DNA of 13,994 nt, taken from CAVSUR01 sp052143655. Lineage in GTDB: Bacteria; Actinomycetota; Actinomycetes; Streptosporangiales; Streptosporangiaceae. Within the stretch, counting starts at the first letter, position 1; each line of letters starts with the position of its first letter. Shown here one piece after another: positions 6,711-13,663 of the stretch. The notes below the pieces were generated by a model. That model was not told where the DNA came from. It did no database searches and saw only the letters and a program-made list of their open reading frames with translations. A program made the translations under genes and the position numbers. The DNA lies in the NCBI GenBank assembly GCA_052143655.1, contig JBKQSL010000362.1:1-13994 (forward strand), written 5' to 3'.

Positions 6711-8187
6711 AGCTTGACGTGATGTCGACACCCACGGCCTGCCATGCGCTTTCGGTGGCAGCCGCAGCTTCGGCTCCGTACCGCTCTTGGGCGATCCGAA
6801 CCGTCCGCGCCGCGAATCCGGCGAATGGCTCGTTGGATGGGATCGGGCCCTCGGTCAGCGCGTCCCACCAGATGCGGCCCGCTGGGTCCCAGGCGTGTCC
6901 GCCCAGCTTGTACGCGAGCAAGTAGAACGCGTGGTTGGGGATGCCGCAGTTGATATGGATCCCCCCGTTGTCCTCGGGGGTCTTTACGTAGCCGTTCATG
7001 TGCGACGGCTGCCGGTCTTGCCCCAGGACGGGGTCGTCGTACGCGGTCCCCGGGGCTTGCAGGGACCTCATCGCCTGCGCGTGGACATGCTCCTTGAAGA
7101 CTCCTTCGCCGATCAGCCAGGAGCTGTCTGCAGCGGTCTCATCCTTGCCATACTGGACTGCGAGTAGGCCCAGCACGTCGGTCAGCGACACCTGCAGAGC
7201 CCCAATCTGCCCATGGCGACTCAGCCGTGCGATCTCCGGGACGCCATGGCACAGCAACCGGGTGACCAATTCCGGGGCGCTGGTGAACCGGCGGAAGAGT
7301 TGTCTGTCACCGTCGCCAAAAACTGCGTACTCGCCTTCCCAGAAGGCGTCGGCGTAGTTGGCGCCGTAGTGCACCACCGCGCGCAGCGGGCGCCCAGCGC
7401 CGTCGATCGAGCGGCGGCCGAGTATGTCGGCGAAAAACCTCCAGGTGGTGAGGAGGCCGTCATATGCCTCGTCCACCGCCTCATCGTCGGCGGGCGGGTC
7501 ATCCACCGCGCGCGCCAGGGTCATGTGCTGGAAGGATTCCTGGCCATGCACGTCGTAGACCTCGCAGGCGATGCGGTCGGCCTGCTGTAGCTCGGACATC
7601 ACCTCTTTCTCGGCGGGCGTCCCATGCCGGACGCCTGACGTGACCATGGCGGGTGGAATTGTTCCCATCGTTTTCCGCGGGGGAATTCCCCCTAAACGGG
7701 AGGTGGTAGAAGATCGTTCCGCAGGCGGTTGCCTCGGGAGACGACCGATGGCCTCTTTCAGCTCCTTCTCGGGTATCCCGGCGATGTCGCCAAGCGTTTC
7801 GATACCGCCGCGTAAATCCTCGACCGCCTGCGCGAATACCTCATCGCGCTGTTTCTTGTCGAAGAAGTCCGGCTTTGAGGCGGCAAGCTGGATCTCCTCG
7901 AGCCCGACGTACCCGAAGTGAACTTTCTCGAACGTGGCGCTCGAGTTCTTCCGGGCAAGTTCGGGACCATGCTCGTCCCAGGTCGCGTGGAGGAGGCTCG
8001 AAGTGGGCCACACCCCGGTGTTGCCGTAGTACTCAACCGCCAGGCAGTCGCGGGTGAGTTCCGCGTAGATAAGCCGGGCCGCTGCGCGAGCGTTGCCCCG
8101 GATGCGCACGATGTAGGTGATCAGCCCCCCCAGAGCGACCGCGGCCGTGCCCAGGATGGCTACGGCATTCTGGTTGAGCCATGTCAT
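6709..8187 (-). CDS. Membrane-anchored protealysin-like M4 pseudopeptidase
   Basis: This 492-residue protein begins at ATG 8185-8187, directly before a membrane helix (residues 8-28). The following RIRGNARAAAR suggests the rest faces the cytoplasm. Residues 35-150 form a helical region (ARLIYAELTRDCLAVEYY and onward), then a proline-rich linker. From about 175 it follows protealysin-type M4 peptidases: a short IPPAM propeptide-like motif, AVDEAYDGLLTTWRFF, GRRSIDGAGRPL, VVHYGANYADAFWEG, VFGDGD, DNGGIHINCGIPN (H411) and AWDPAGRIWWDALT. The HExxH motif is replaced by RLLCH (310-314), and the glutamate zinc ligand in the usual GALNES is replaced in GALQVS (329-334). It should therefore not cut proteins, and a binding or scaffold role is inferred. 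The open frame extends 66 codons upstream without a family signal. First gene of a three-gene operon. Confidence 0.85.
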   Translation of the reverse strand: MTWLNQNAVAILGTAAVALGGLITYIVRIRGNARAAARLIYAELTRDCLAVEYYGNTGVWPTSSLLHATWDEHGPELARKNSSATFEKVHFGYVGLEEIQLAASKPDFFDKKQRDEVFAQAVEDLRGGIETLGDIAGIPEKELKEAIGRLPRQPPAERSSTTSRLGGIPPRKTMGTIPPAMVTSGVRHGTPAEKEVMSELQQADRIACEVYDVHGQESFQHMTLARAVDDPPADDEAVDEAYDGLLTTWRFFADILGRRSIDGAGRPLRAVVHYGANYADAFWEGEYAVFGDGDRQLFRRFTSAPELVTRLLCHGVPEIARLSRHGQIGALQVSLTDVLGLLAVQYGKDETAADSSWLIGEGVFKEHVHAQAMRSLQAPGTAYDDPVLGQDRQPSHMNGYVKTPEDNGGIHINCGIPNHAFYLLAYKLGGHAWDPAGRIWWDALTEGPIPSNEPFAGFAARTVRIAQERYGAEAAAATESAWQAVGVDITSS

Positions 8188-8197
8188 CAGCACCACC

Positions 8198-8243
8198 CCG
8201 TCAGATACCCATGGACAGCCCGTCAGCTGCGCCCATGGGCAGC
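8198..8243. repeat. Imperfect tandem repeat in 5' leader of M4-like gene
   Basis: Two adjacent units of about 22 and 25 bases share CCCGTCAG, a CCATGG-type core and a terminal CAGC (8198-8219 and 8219-8243). They lie just upstream of the start codon of the M4-like gene and include a GCCCATGGGC palindrome. They may be a leader control element or a chance duplication. Confidence 0.4.
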
Positions 8244-8397
8244 TCGGTTGCGCGCCGCTCCATAGGTTCCGTGGCCGGGAACTGCCGCTTGCAGGGGCGA
8301 AAGTCCCATCTTCCATAGCCCGTCGGCCCATCTCGGTATCAGGCAGCACTGAGACGGCATTCTGGGCGCACGAACGGGCGGACACAAATGTTAGCTT

Positions 8398-8435
8398 TGG
8401 GACGCCTTTATTATCTTCTGTCCCATACTGGCCAA
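8398..8435 (-). promoter_or_regulatory. Candidate promoter and operator of the M4-like operon
   Basis: On the reverse strand TTGGCC (8430-8435) and TAATAA (8408-8413) are 16 bases apart, an acceptable -35/-10 pair in a locally AT-richer stretch. An inverted repeat TGGGAC (8398-8403) / GTCCCA (8420-8425) flanks the -10 box with a 16-base spacer, which is a good position for a repressor. The leader to the ATG at 8187 would be about 210 bases. Prediction only. Confidence 0.35.
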
Positions 8436-8467
8436 TCCCTGGGGATCAAGGACTTTCTCGGGTGTGC

Positions 8468-8480
8468 GTAACCAGTCAGG
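8468..8480. repeat. IS66 left terminal inverted repeat
   Basis: GTAACCAGTCAGG is the exact reverse complement of 10083-10095. A GTTGATC motif also recurs a few bases inside both ends. Confidence 0.88.
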
Positions 8481-8544
8481 CCTCCTGTTGATCTGTGGTG
8501 TGTCGGTGCTGGTGCCCGGTTTGTGATCATGGTTTGGTTCGGGG

Positions 8545-10065
8545 GTGCCGTATCCGGAGCAGCCGTCGTGTGAGGAACTGTCTGTCCGGAACGCGGAGCT
8601 GACGGCGCGGGTCGCGGGGCTGCTGGCGGTGGCAGCGGAGCAGGCCGCGCTGATCGAGACGCTGCAGGCCGAGGTTGCGGCGTTGCGCCGGCAGGCGGGC
8701 CGGGATTCTTCGAGCTCCTCTCAGCCCCGGGCCAGGACGGCCCCGCGGCGAAGGCGAAGAAGAAGGCTGGGCAGCGGCGAACGCGGCCGGGCCGGGCGCA
8801 GGGCGGCCAGAAAGGCCATCCGGGTGCGAGCCTGGCGTGGACGGCCCGGCCGGATGAGACCCTGCTCATCGAGCCGGGCGCATGCAGCGGGTGCGGCGCC
8901 GGCCTGGCCGGCGCCGGCGGGCGGGTCGCTCGTGCCGTGCAGGTGGCCGATATCCCGCCGGCCGCGCTGACGGTGACGGAGTACCAGATGATGTGCCGCA
9001 CCTGCGGATGCGGGCAGGTCACGACCGCGGCGCCGCCGCCGGGCGTGACCGGCGGCCCGGTGTGCTACGGGCCGGGCGTGGTGGCTGCGGCGACGCTGCT
9101 GGCCAGCACGGACGTGATCGGGGTCGAGCGGGCCGCGGACCTGATGGCCGCGCTGCTGAAGGCGCCGGTCTCCACCGGGTTCGTGTTGCGGTGCCTGGCC
9201 CGCCTCGATGCGGCGCTGACCGCCGCCGGGTTCGAGGACGCGCTCAAGGACGCGCTGCGGGCATCGGGCGTGCTGGGCACCGACGAGACCCCCGCCCCGC
9301 TGACCACCGCGGCCACCAGCACAGAAGGCTGCGGGAACCCGGACGTTTACACGGTGCGGACCCTGCGCGGCTGGACCAGCGGCGGCCCGGACCTGATCTG
9401 GTACGGCGCGGCCGGTGACCGCACCAAGGCCCTCAATCACCGGGTTCGCGATCCTGGACGGCTACGCCGGGGTCCTCGTCCGCGACGACTACGGCGGCTA
9501 CCTCAGCTTCGATACCACGCTCGCCGGAGTCCAGCAGTGCCTGGCCCACCTCTACAGGTACCTCGACGACGCCTGCGCCACCGGCCCGGGCTCCCAGGTC
9601 TGGACCCGGCAGGCCGGCGACGCCCTCCGCGCGGCCGGTGCTGCTGTCAGGACCGCCCGCGGCGCCGGCCAGGCTGAACTGGACCCCGCCCTCCTGGCCC
9701 GCCTGCGCCACAGCTATGACCAGGCCGTCGCCTGCGGGATCTCGGTCAGCCTGTCCCGGCCCTGGCACAAGGGAAACCACCCCGGGCTGATCCTGGCCCG
9801 GCGGCTGAAACGCAAGGCCGCGCAGGTCTGGCTATTCGCCACCCGCTTCGACGTGCCCGCCACGAACAACGGATCGGAGAACGCCGTCCGCGGCTACAAG
9901 GCCGCCGCGAAAATCAGCGGCTGCTGGCGCACCCTGGCCACCTTGCAGCGCCACTGCCGCATCCGCTCCTACCTCACCACCGCCCGCAGCCACGGCCACC
10001 ACCCCCTCGCCGCCATCCGCGACGCCCTCAACGGAACCTGCCGGATGCCGCCCACCCCAGCATGA
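8545..10065 (+). pseudogene. IS66-family transposase, two compensating frameshifts
   Basis: From GTG 8545 the protein has a leucine-rich coiled-coil start (ELSVRNAELTARVAGLL, IETLQAEVAALRRQAGRDSSSSSQP). It then has GGQKGHPGASL and a cysteine zinc-binding region (CSGCG, CRTCGCG). The IS66 catalytic core has GTDETP for the first aspartate, LVRDDYGGY for the second and NNGSENAVRGYK for the glutamate. The C-terminal IRSYLTTARSHGHHPLAAIRDALNG also fits. The frame shifts at the C-run 8725-8728 (one base short) and returns to the original register at 9430-9432 (one base extra). Total length, about 506 residues, is normal. As written, no full transposase would be made. Confidence 0.88.
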
Positions 10066-10082
10066 TCAACTAGCCAGGCGCC

Positions 10083-10095
10083 CCTGACTGGTTAC
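10083..10095. repeat. IS66 right terminal inverted repeat
   Basis: CCTGACTGGTTAC pairs exactly with the left end at 8468-8480. On the reverse strand it provides the TAA (10092-10094) that ends the interrupted neighbouring gene. Confidence 0.88.
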
Positions 10096-10367
10096 GTGAT
10101 CGCTTGTTCGATCAGGCTGCCCAGGAATTCGTCACTGGGGCCGCCTGTCGCTGTCCATCCGGCGGCGAGCAGGCGCTGAATCTCGGCCTGGGGCAGCCAT
10201 GGCGTGGCATCGGCCTCCCGTACGGGGACCGCCACCGAGATGCGGCTGACGCTGCCAGTCCGGGTCGGGCCGGGCACCACGTAGGGCAAGCAGGCCGTCG
10301 GCTGTGCGGGCACGTCGATGACCAGAACACCTGAGTCCTGGCCGCAATCGACCCACTCGATACTCAC
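10092..10367 (-). pseudogene. Hypothetical protein, C-terminus cut by IS66
   Basis: GTG 10365-10367 is the only start codon before an in-frame TGA eight codons upstream. The 91-residue product starts MSIEWVDCGQDSGVLVIDVP, has a middle with VSRISVAVPVREADATPW and ends QRLLAAGWTATGGPSDEFLGSLIEQAIT. I do not recognise the family. The last codon and the stop come from the IS66 inverted repeat, so the original protein was probably longer. The sequence on the other side of the IS does not convincingly continue it. It is divergent from the gene at 10457. Confidence 0.6.
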
Positions 10368-10456
10368 GCCACGCGGCGGCGGGATTATTCAGGCGCAGCA
10401 ACCATGAGCTGGCGTAGCCTTGGGTGAGTTAACGCTTACTGTCCTGGGTGGCCGTC

Positions 10457-10724
10457 ATGGGCTTCTTCTCCAGGTTGCTCGTTCCGCGGGGTGTGCGCCG
10501 GGCCATGCACCCGGGCCGCAGTGAAGCGAGCCGTGACACCCAAGGCCGTCAAGAGAGCACGCCGTGCGCTGCACCCCGTGGACAACGCCAATTACTCGGT
10601 GCAGCGCTCGGTGGCCACGACGATCCGGTCAGGCCGGAAACGCAGAGCGCGGGTCTGGCGTCACGGAAGCTGCCCCATCAACCACCGCAGCCCTGAGGCT
10701 GCAGCCCGCTGCCGGAATCGTTAG
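10457..10724 (+). pseudogene. Small basic hypothetical protein, frameshifted
   Basis: ATG 10457 begins MGFFSRLLVPRGVRRAMHP. The matching continuation is one register over: AVKRAVTPKAVKRARRALHP, then VDNANYSVQRSVATTIRSGR and RRARVWRHGSCPINHRSPEA, ending at TAG 10722-10724. The two parts fit because the P-x-x-V-[RK]-R-A-x-[HT]-P pattern repeats across the join, and a one-base change near 10515-10525 would join them into about 89 residues. The RHGSCPINHRSPEAAARC ending looks like a conserved functional tail, possibly metal- or nucleic-acid-binding, but I cannot name the family. Very high Arg/Lys content suggests nucleic-acid contact (inference). Confidence 0.5.
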
Positions 10725-10879
10725 CGGCGGCCGCTTTATGAGAGAAGCGTCTGGGCCGAGAATAGCACCGCACGGCAGTCCAGCGACTTGTGCAAATCGA
10801 GCATGGGAGTGGTTCCCGCGCATGTCCCGGTGAACACGGTCCTGACCTAGCCGTTCACCACCCAGCCATGGGGGTCGTC

Positions 10880-12115
10880 ATGAACATGTCAGCTCTTCAC
10901 CACCGCCCGATGCGGCTCGCCGCGGGGGTGGGTTCTTTGGGACTGGTTTTCGCCCTGGGCGCTGCTGCGTCCCCGTCTACGCCACACGCTCGGGTTACGA
11001 TTTTCACGGGTGAGCTGAACGCCGTGAGCGCCCAGTCCCCATCCGATGCCTGGGCGGTGGGCGACGTGAACCTGGCGAATACCCTGATCCTACGCTGGAA
11101 CGGCACTACCTGGGCGAAGGTGCCCAGTCCCAACCGCGAGGGCAACGGCGGCGGCAACAATGTCCTGAGCGGGGTTAGCGCCGTGACCGCGTCCGACGCG
11201 TGGGCCGTCGGAAATGTCTTCTACGGCCAGCCCGACATTCAGAAGACCCTGATCGAACGGTGGAACGGCACCGGCTGGTCGCTGGTGCGCAGCCCGAACC
11301 CTGGGCCGGGGCCCTTCAGCCTGTTCGACGCCCTCAGCGCGGTCAGCGCCCTGTCCCCCTCCAACGTCTGGGCCGCCGGGCAATACTCCGGCGCTAATGC
11401 AGAGAAGACGCTGATCGTGCACTGGAACGGCACGAGCTGGGCGAAGGTGGCCAGCCCAGGTCCTGGCTTTGTCAACAACGATGTTCAGCTGACCGGCCTT
11501 AGCGCTTCGTCCCCCACCAACATTTGGGCCGCCGGATATTACTTCCGCTTCAGCAACACGATTGATAACAATGAGAAAACCTTTGTGCTGCGCTGGAACG
11601 GCACCCGCTGGGCCAGGGTGGCCAGCCCCAATCCTGGGGGCACCAAGTCGGCTTGTTGCCAGCCCGACGGCAGTTTCCTGCTCGGTGTGAGCGCCCTGTC
11701 AACCTCCACCGCCTGGGCCGTTGGGTACTACCAAACTAGCGGCAGCAGCCCGCAGAAGACCATGATCTTGCGCTGGAATGGGACCACCTGGACGAAGGTG
11801 CCCAGCCCGAACCCCGGCGGGGCCAACGGCAGCAGCCTCGCTGGCGTGAGCGCCGTGTCCCCTACCAACGCGTGGGCGGTCGGCAGTTACGTCACGAAGA
11901 CCTCAAGCACCCTCGTGGCCAAGACCCTGATCCTGCACTGGAATGGGACCACCTGGGCCAAAGTGGCCAGCCCCAACCCCCCCGGCGGTGGGAGCCTCAC
12001 CGCCGTTACTGCGCTGTCTTCTACCGACGCCTGGGCTGTCGGGTCCTATTTCGCGGGCAGCACGCAGAAAACCTTGATCCTGCACTGGAACGGGACTAGC
12101 TGGACACGATCTTGA
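10880..12115 (+). CDS. Secreted protein with seven WNGT/DAWAVG propeller-like repeats
   Basis: ATG 10880 follows GGGGG at a five-base spacing and gives a good signal peptide: basic HHRPMR, hydrophobic core LAAGVGSLGLVFALGAAA (13-30), likely cut near 30-38. The 411-residue protein then has seven repeats of about 50 residues. Each reads VSAxSPSDAWAVG, a variable turn, KTLIxxWNGTxWxKV and ASPNP. The repeats start near residues 47, 98, 153, 205, 269, 322 and 375. Seven equal beta-rich repeats suggest a seven-bladed beta-propeller, exported and probably binding a carbohydrate or protein. There are no catalytic motifs. CC at 259-260 in repeat four could form a disulfide. It stands alone, with 155 non-coding bases before it and no operon partner. 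Confidence 0.8.
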   Translation: MNMSALHHRPMRLAAGVGSLGLVFALGAAASPSTPHARVTIFTGELNAVSAQSPSDAWAVGDVNLANTLILRWNGTTWAKVPSPNREGNGGGNNVLSGVSAVTASDAWAVGNVFYGQPDIQKTLIERWNGTGWSLVRSPNPGPGPFSLFDALSAVSALSPSNVWAAGQYSGANAEKTLIVHWNGTSWAKVASPGPGFVNNDVQLTGLSASSPTNIWAAGYYFRFSNTIDNNEKTFVLRWNGTRWARVASPNPGGTKSACCQPDGSFLLGVSALSTSTAWAVGYYQTSGSSPQKTMILRWNGTTWTKVPSPNPGGANGSSLAGVSAVSPTNAWAVGSYVTKTSSTLVAKTLILHWNGTTWAKVASPNPPGGGSLTAVTALSSTDAWAVGSYFAGSTQKTLILHWNGTSWTRS

Positions 12116-12158
12116 ACTAGCCCCGTACAGCGCGCCCCGAACTGCGAGTAAAGATGAC

Positions 12159-12175
12159 GCCGTTCTGGCGACGGC
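12159..12175. other. Short stem-loop downstream of the propeller gene
   Basis: GCCGT at 12159-12163 pairs with ACGGC at 12171-12175 around a seven-base loop, 44 bases after the stop of the propeller gene. There is no T-run, so terminator function is uncertain. Confidence 0.3.
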
Positions 12176-12276
12176 CTGAACTGGGCATAGGCCGTGACGG
12201 ATGCGGCAGCTACCCCGGCGATAAAGCGTCTCGGACACTGTTGTCAGGATCGACAAACTCGCCCGCTAGGCGCACG

Positions 12277-12590
12277 CTAGCCAGACTCGCCGATCCGCAG
12301 CCGTGATCCCATGTCCAGCCGGACCTCCCCGTAGGGCCGCACATGCTGCCAGAACAGCGGGGTCAGGCCGCGGCGGTCGGCCTCGCCGAGCAGCTCGGAC
12401 CAGGTCTCGTCGGCGAGAACGTCTTGCAGCTGAGGGTGTTGACGTAGACGAGGGCGGCTTGCAGGATGCACAGGCACAGCGCGGTCATCTCGACCTCTTC
12501 GCGGCGGTTGGTGGAGATGTCCCCGCCGCGGCCGTATTCTCTGCACTTGTCAAGTGCCCGTGGTTCCCGGGTTCTCGGCCTGCTCACTTG
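12277..12590 (-). pseudogene. Tn3-family transposase, C-terminal remnant with frameshift
   Basis: One reverse frame reads ALDKCREYGRGGDISTNRREE, then VEMTALCLCILQAALVYVNTL, and after a one-base shift near 12430-12435 the next register reads LQDVLADETWSELLGEADRR, GLTPLFWQHVRPYGEVRLDM and GSRLRIGESG, stopping at 12277. The DRRGLTxLFWxHVxPYGxxRLDMxxRL ending is the C-terminal signature of a Tn3-family transposase subgroup (DDE_Tnp_Tn3). Only about the last 100 of roughly 1000 residues remain; upstream the sequence stops near the IS982-type element. The element is dead. No resolvase is present in the window. Confidence 0.75.
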
Positions 12591-12618
12591 GCCCGGTACC
12601 GTTGGGACGCTGCCTGTA

Positions 12619-12644
12619 GCCTAGATGATCAATTCCAAGGGGTC
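12619..12644. repeat. IS982-type left inverted repeat (26 bp)
   Basis: These 26 bases, beginning GCCTAGATGATC, are the exact reverse complement of 13638-13663. The transposase stop codon (12643-12645) overlaps the inner edge of the repeat. Confidence 0.9.
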
Positions 12645-13601
12645 AGTGGTCATATGCCAGCAGGGAGCGCTTGACGGGCTGGCCGGTCCGGTCGTTGTGC
12701 CAGATGGCGGCTGTCAGCGCGAGGATGCGCTGCAGGACGCGGACCAGGACTCCGGCTGGCGTTCTGCCGCCGTGTCGTTCGAGGTCAATCTGGTCCTTGC
12801 AAGTGTCCAAGATGGACTCGACGGTCTGGCGCAGCGGTTTGAAGAACCGCGAGCCGGCCCGCTCGGCTTCGCCCTTGCGGGCCGGGCGCAGCAGCGTCAG
12901 GCCCGCGCCGGCGAGGGCAGCCTCGAAGTCGCCGCCGAAGTAGTTCTGTCCCCGATGAGGATCTGGCCCGCGCGGCCGCTGGTCAGCTGCGGGTCGGCGA
13001 GGATGTCCAGCAGTACCTGGCGCTCGTCGGCCTTGGCGCCGGTGAGCGCGAAGCCGGCCGGCAGCCCGTGCAAGATGGCGAGCATGTGCAGCCGCAGCCC
13101 CCAGAAATAGCGCGAGTGACTGGCGCAATACCCGTACTCGGCCCATCCGGCCAGCTCCGAGCGCCGCGCGGTCTCCCTCGACCGGCCGCACTCCACCGGC
13201 GTGGAATCGGCCACCCGTACATCATCGGTCCACAGGCTGGTGTCGCGGGCCAGCGCGACGATCAGCAAGCTGGTCGTAGCGGCCATCCGGCGCGGCCGCT
13301 TGTTATAGCCGGGCTGCTGGGGCAGGTAAGGAAACAGATGACGCAGATGCTCGCGGGCGTGCCGCAGCCAGCGGGCTTCGGAGGTGAATCCCGGCAGGGC
13401 CTGCATCACCGCGAGGGTGACCAGCTCAGCATCGCTCAGCGAAGGGCCGATGCCCGCATCCGGCCGCCACGGCGCCAGCTGCGGTGAGTCCTTCAGCAGG
13501 TCGTCGGTCTTCACATACAGTGCGGTAGCGAGGGTGTCCAGGCCGGCGTCCACGAGGGCCTCCAGGTTCGACGCTGGATCAGCAACGCCGATCCTGGACA
13601 C
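12643..13601 (-). pseudogene. IS982-family transposase, single frameshift
   Basis: From GTG 13599-13601 (preceded by GAGGAAGG) the first frame gives LDTLATALYVKTDDLL, LSDAELVTLAVMQALPGFTS, LRHLFPYLPQQPGYNKR, VADSTPVECGRSRE (first catalytic aspartate), AGWAEYGYCASHSRYFWGLR and FALTGAKADER. At about 12946 one base is missing from the expected GDKNYFG. The next register continues NYFGGDFEAALAGAGLTLLR, the RPARKGE block, FFKPLRQTVESILDTCKDQI, RTPAGVLVRVLQRILAL and AIWHNDRTGQPVKRSLLAYDH. Restored length is about 319 residues, complete for actinobacterial IS982 transposases. The break falls at the second catalytic region, so the copy as written is inactive. Confidence 0.88.
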
Positions 13602-13637
13602 CCTTCCTCGTCAGCAGAAACGCGACACGCCGGGTCA

Positions 13638-13663
13638 GACCCCTTGGAATTGATCATCTAGGC
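13638..13663. repeat. IS982-type right inverted repeat (26 bp)
   Basis: Exact reverse complement of 12619-12644, lying 36 bases upstream of the transposase start on the reverse strand. Confidence 0.9.

Larger units (their letters stand above)
8468..10095 (+). mobile_element. IS66-family element, single transposase gene (1628 bp)
   Basis: Perfect 13-bp inverted repeats, GTAACCAGTCAGG at 8468-8480 and its complement at 10083-10095, bound a single IS66-type transposase gene. Starting with GTAA is usual for IS66 termini, and the lack of accessory orf1/orf2 genes resembles the ISBst12-like group. No 8-bp target duplication is visible (GGGTGTGC on the left, GTGATCGC on the right), so the insertion is old or one flank was rearranged. 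The right end cuts the gene at 10092-10367. Confidence 0.85.
12619..13663 (-). mobile_element. IS982-family insertion sequence (about 1045 bp)
   Basis: Perfect 26-bp inverted repeats at 12619-12644 and 13638-13663 bound one IS982-type transposase gene, and the size is normal for that family. The element lies against the 5' edge of the Tn3-family remnant. A target duplication cannot be resolved, because the outermost GC/GC bases may belong either to the repeat or to the flanks. The right flank shows no continuation of the Tn3 transposase. Confidence 0.88.

Noticed and set aside
8188..8385. A 66-residue N-terminal extension of the M4-like protein
   Set aside because: It has no domain or signal peptide, and the candidate leader repeats lie within it. 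The ATG directly before the membrane helix fits better.
8411..8467. The reverse-frame tail HPRKSLIPRDWPVWDRR as the lost C-terminus of the 10092 gene
   Set aside because: The frames do not join without assuming a target duplication that is not present, and the tail overlaps the likely promoter of the M4-like operon.
8460..10103. An 8-bp target duplication flanking the IS66 element
   Set aside because: GGGTGTGC and GTGATCGC agree at only four of eight positions.
12200..12276. A Tn3 terminal inverted repeat around CCCCGGCGATAAAGCG
   Set aside because: It starts CCCC rather than the usual GGGG, and no partner end is in the window.
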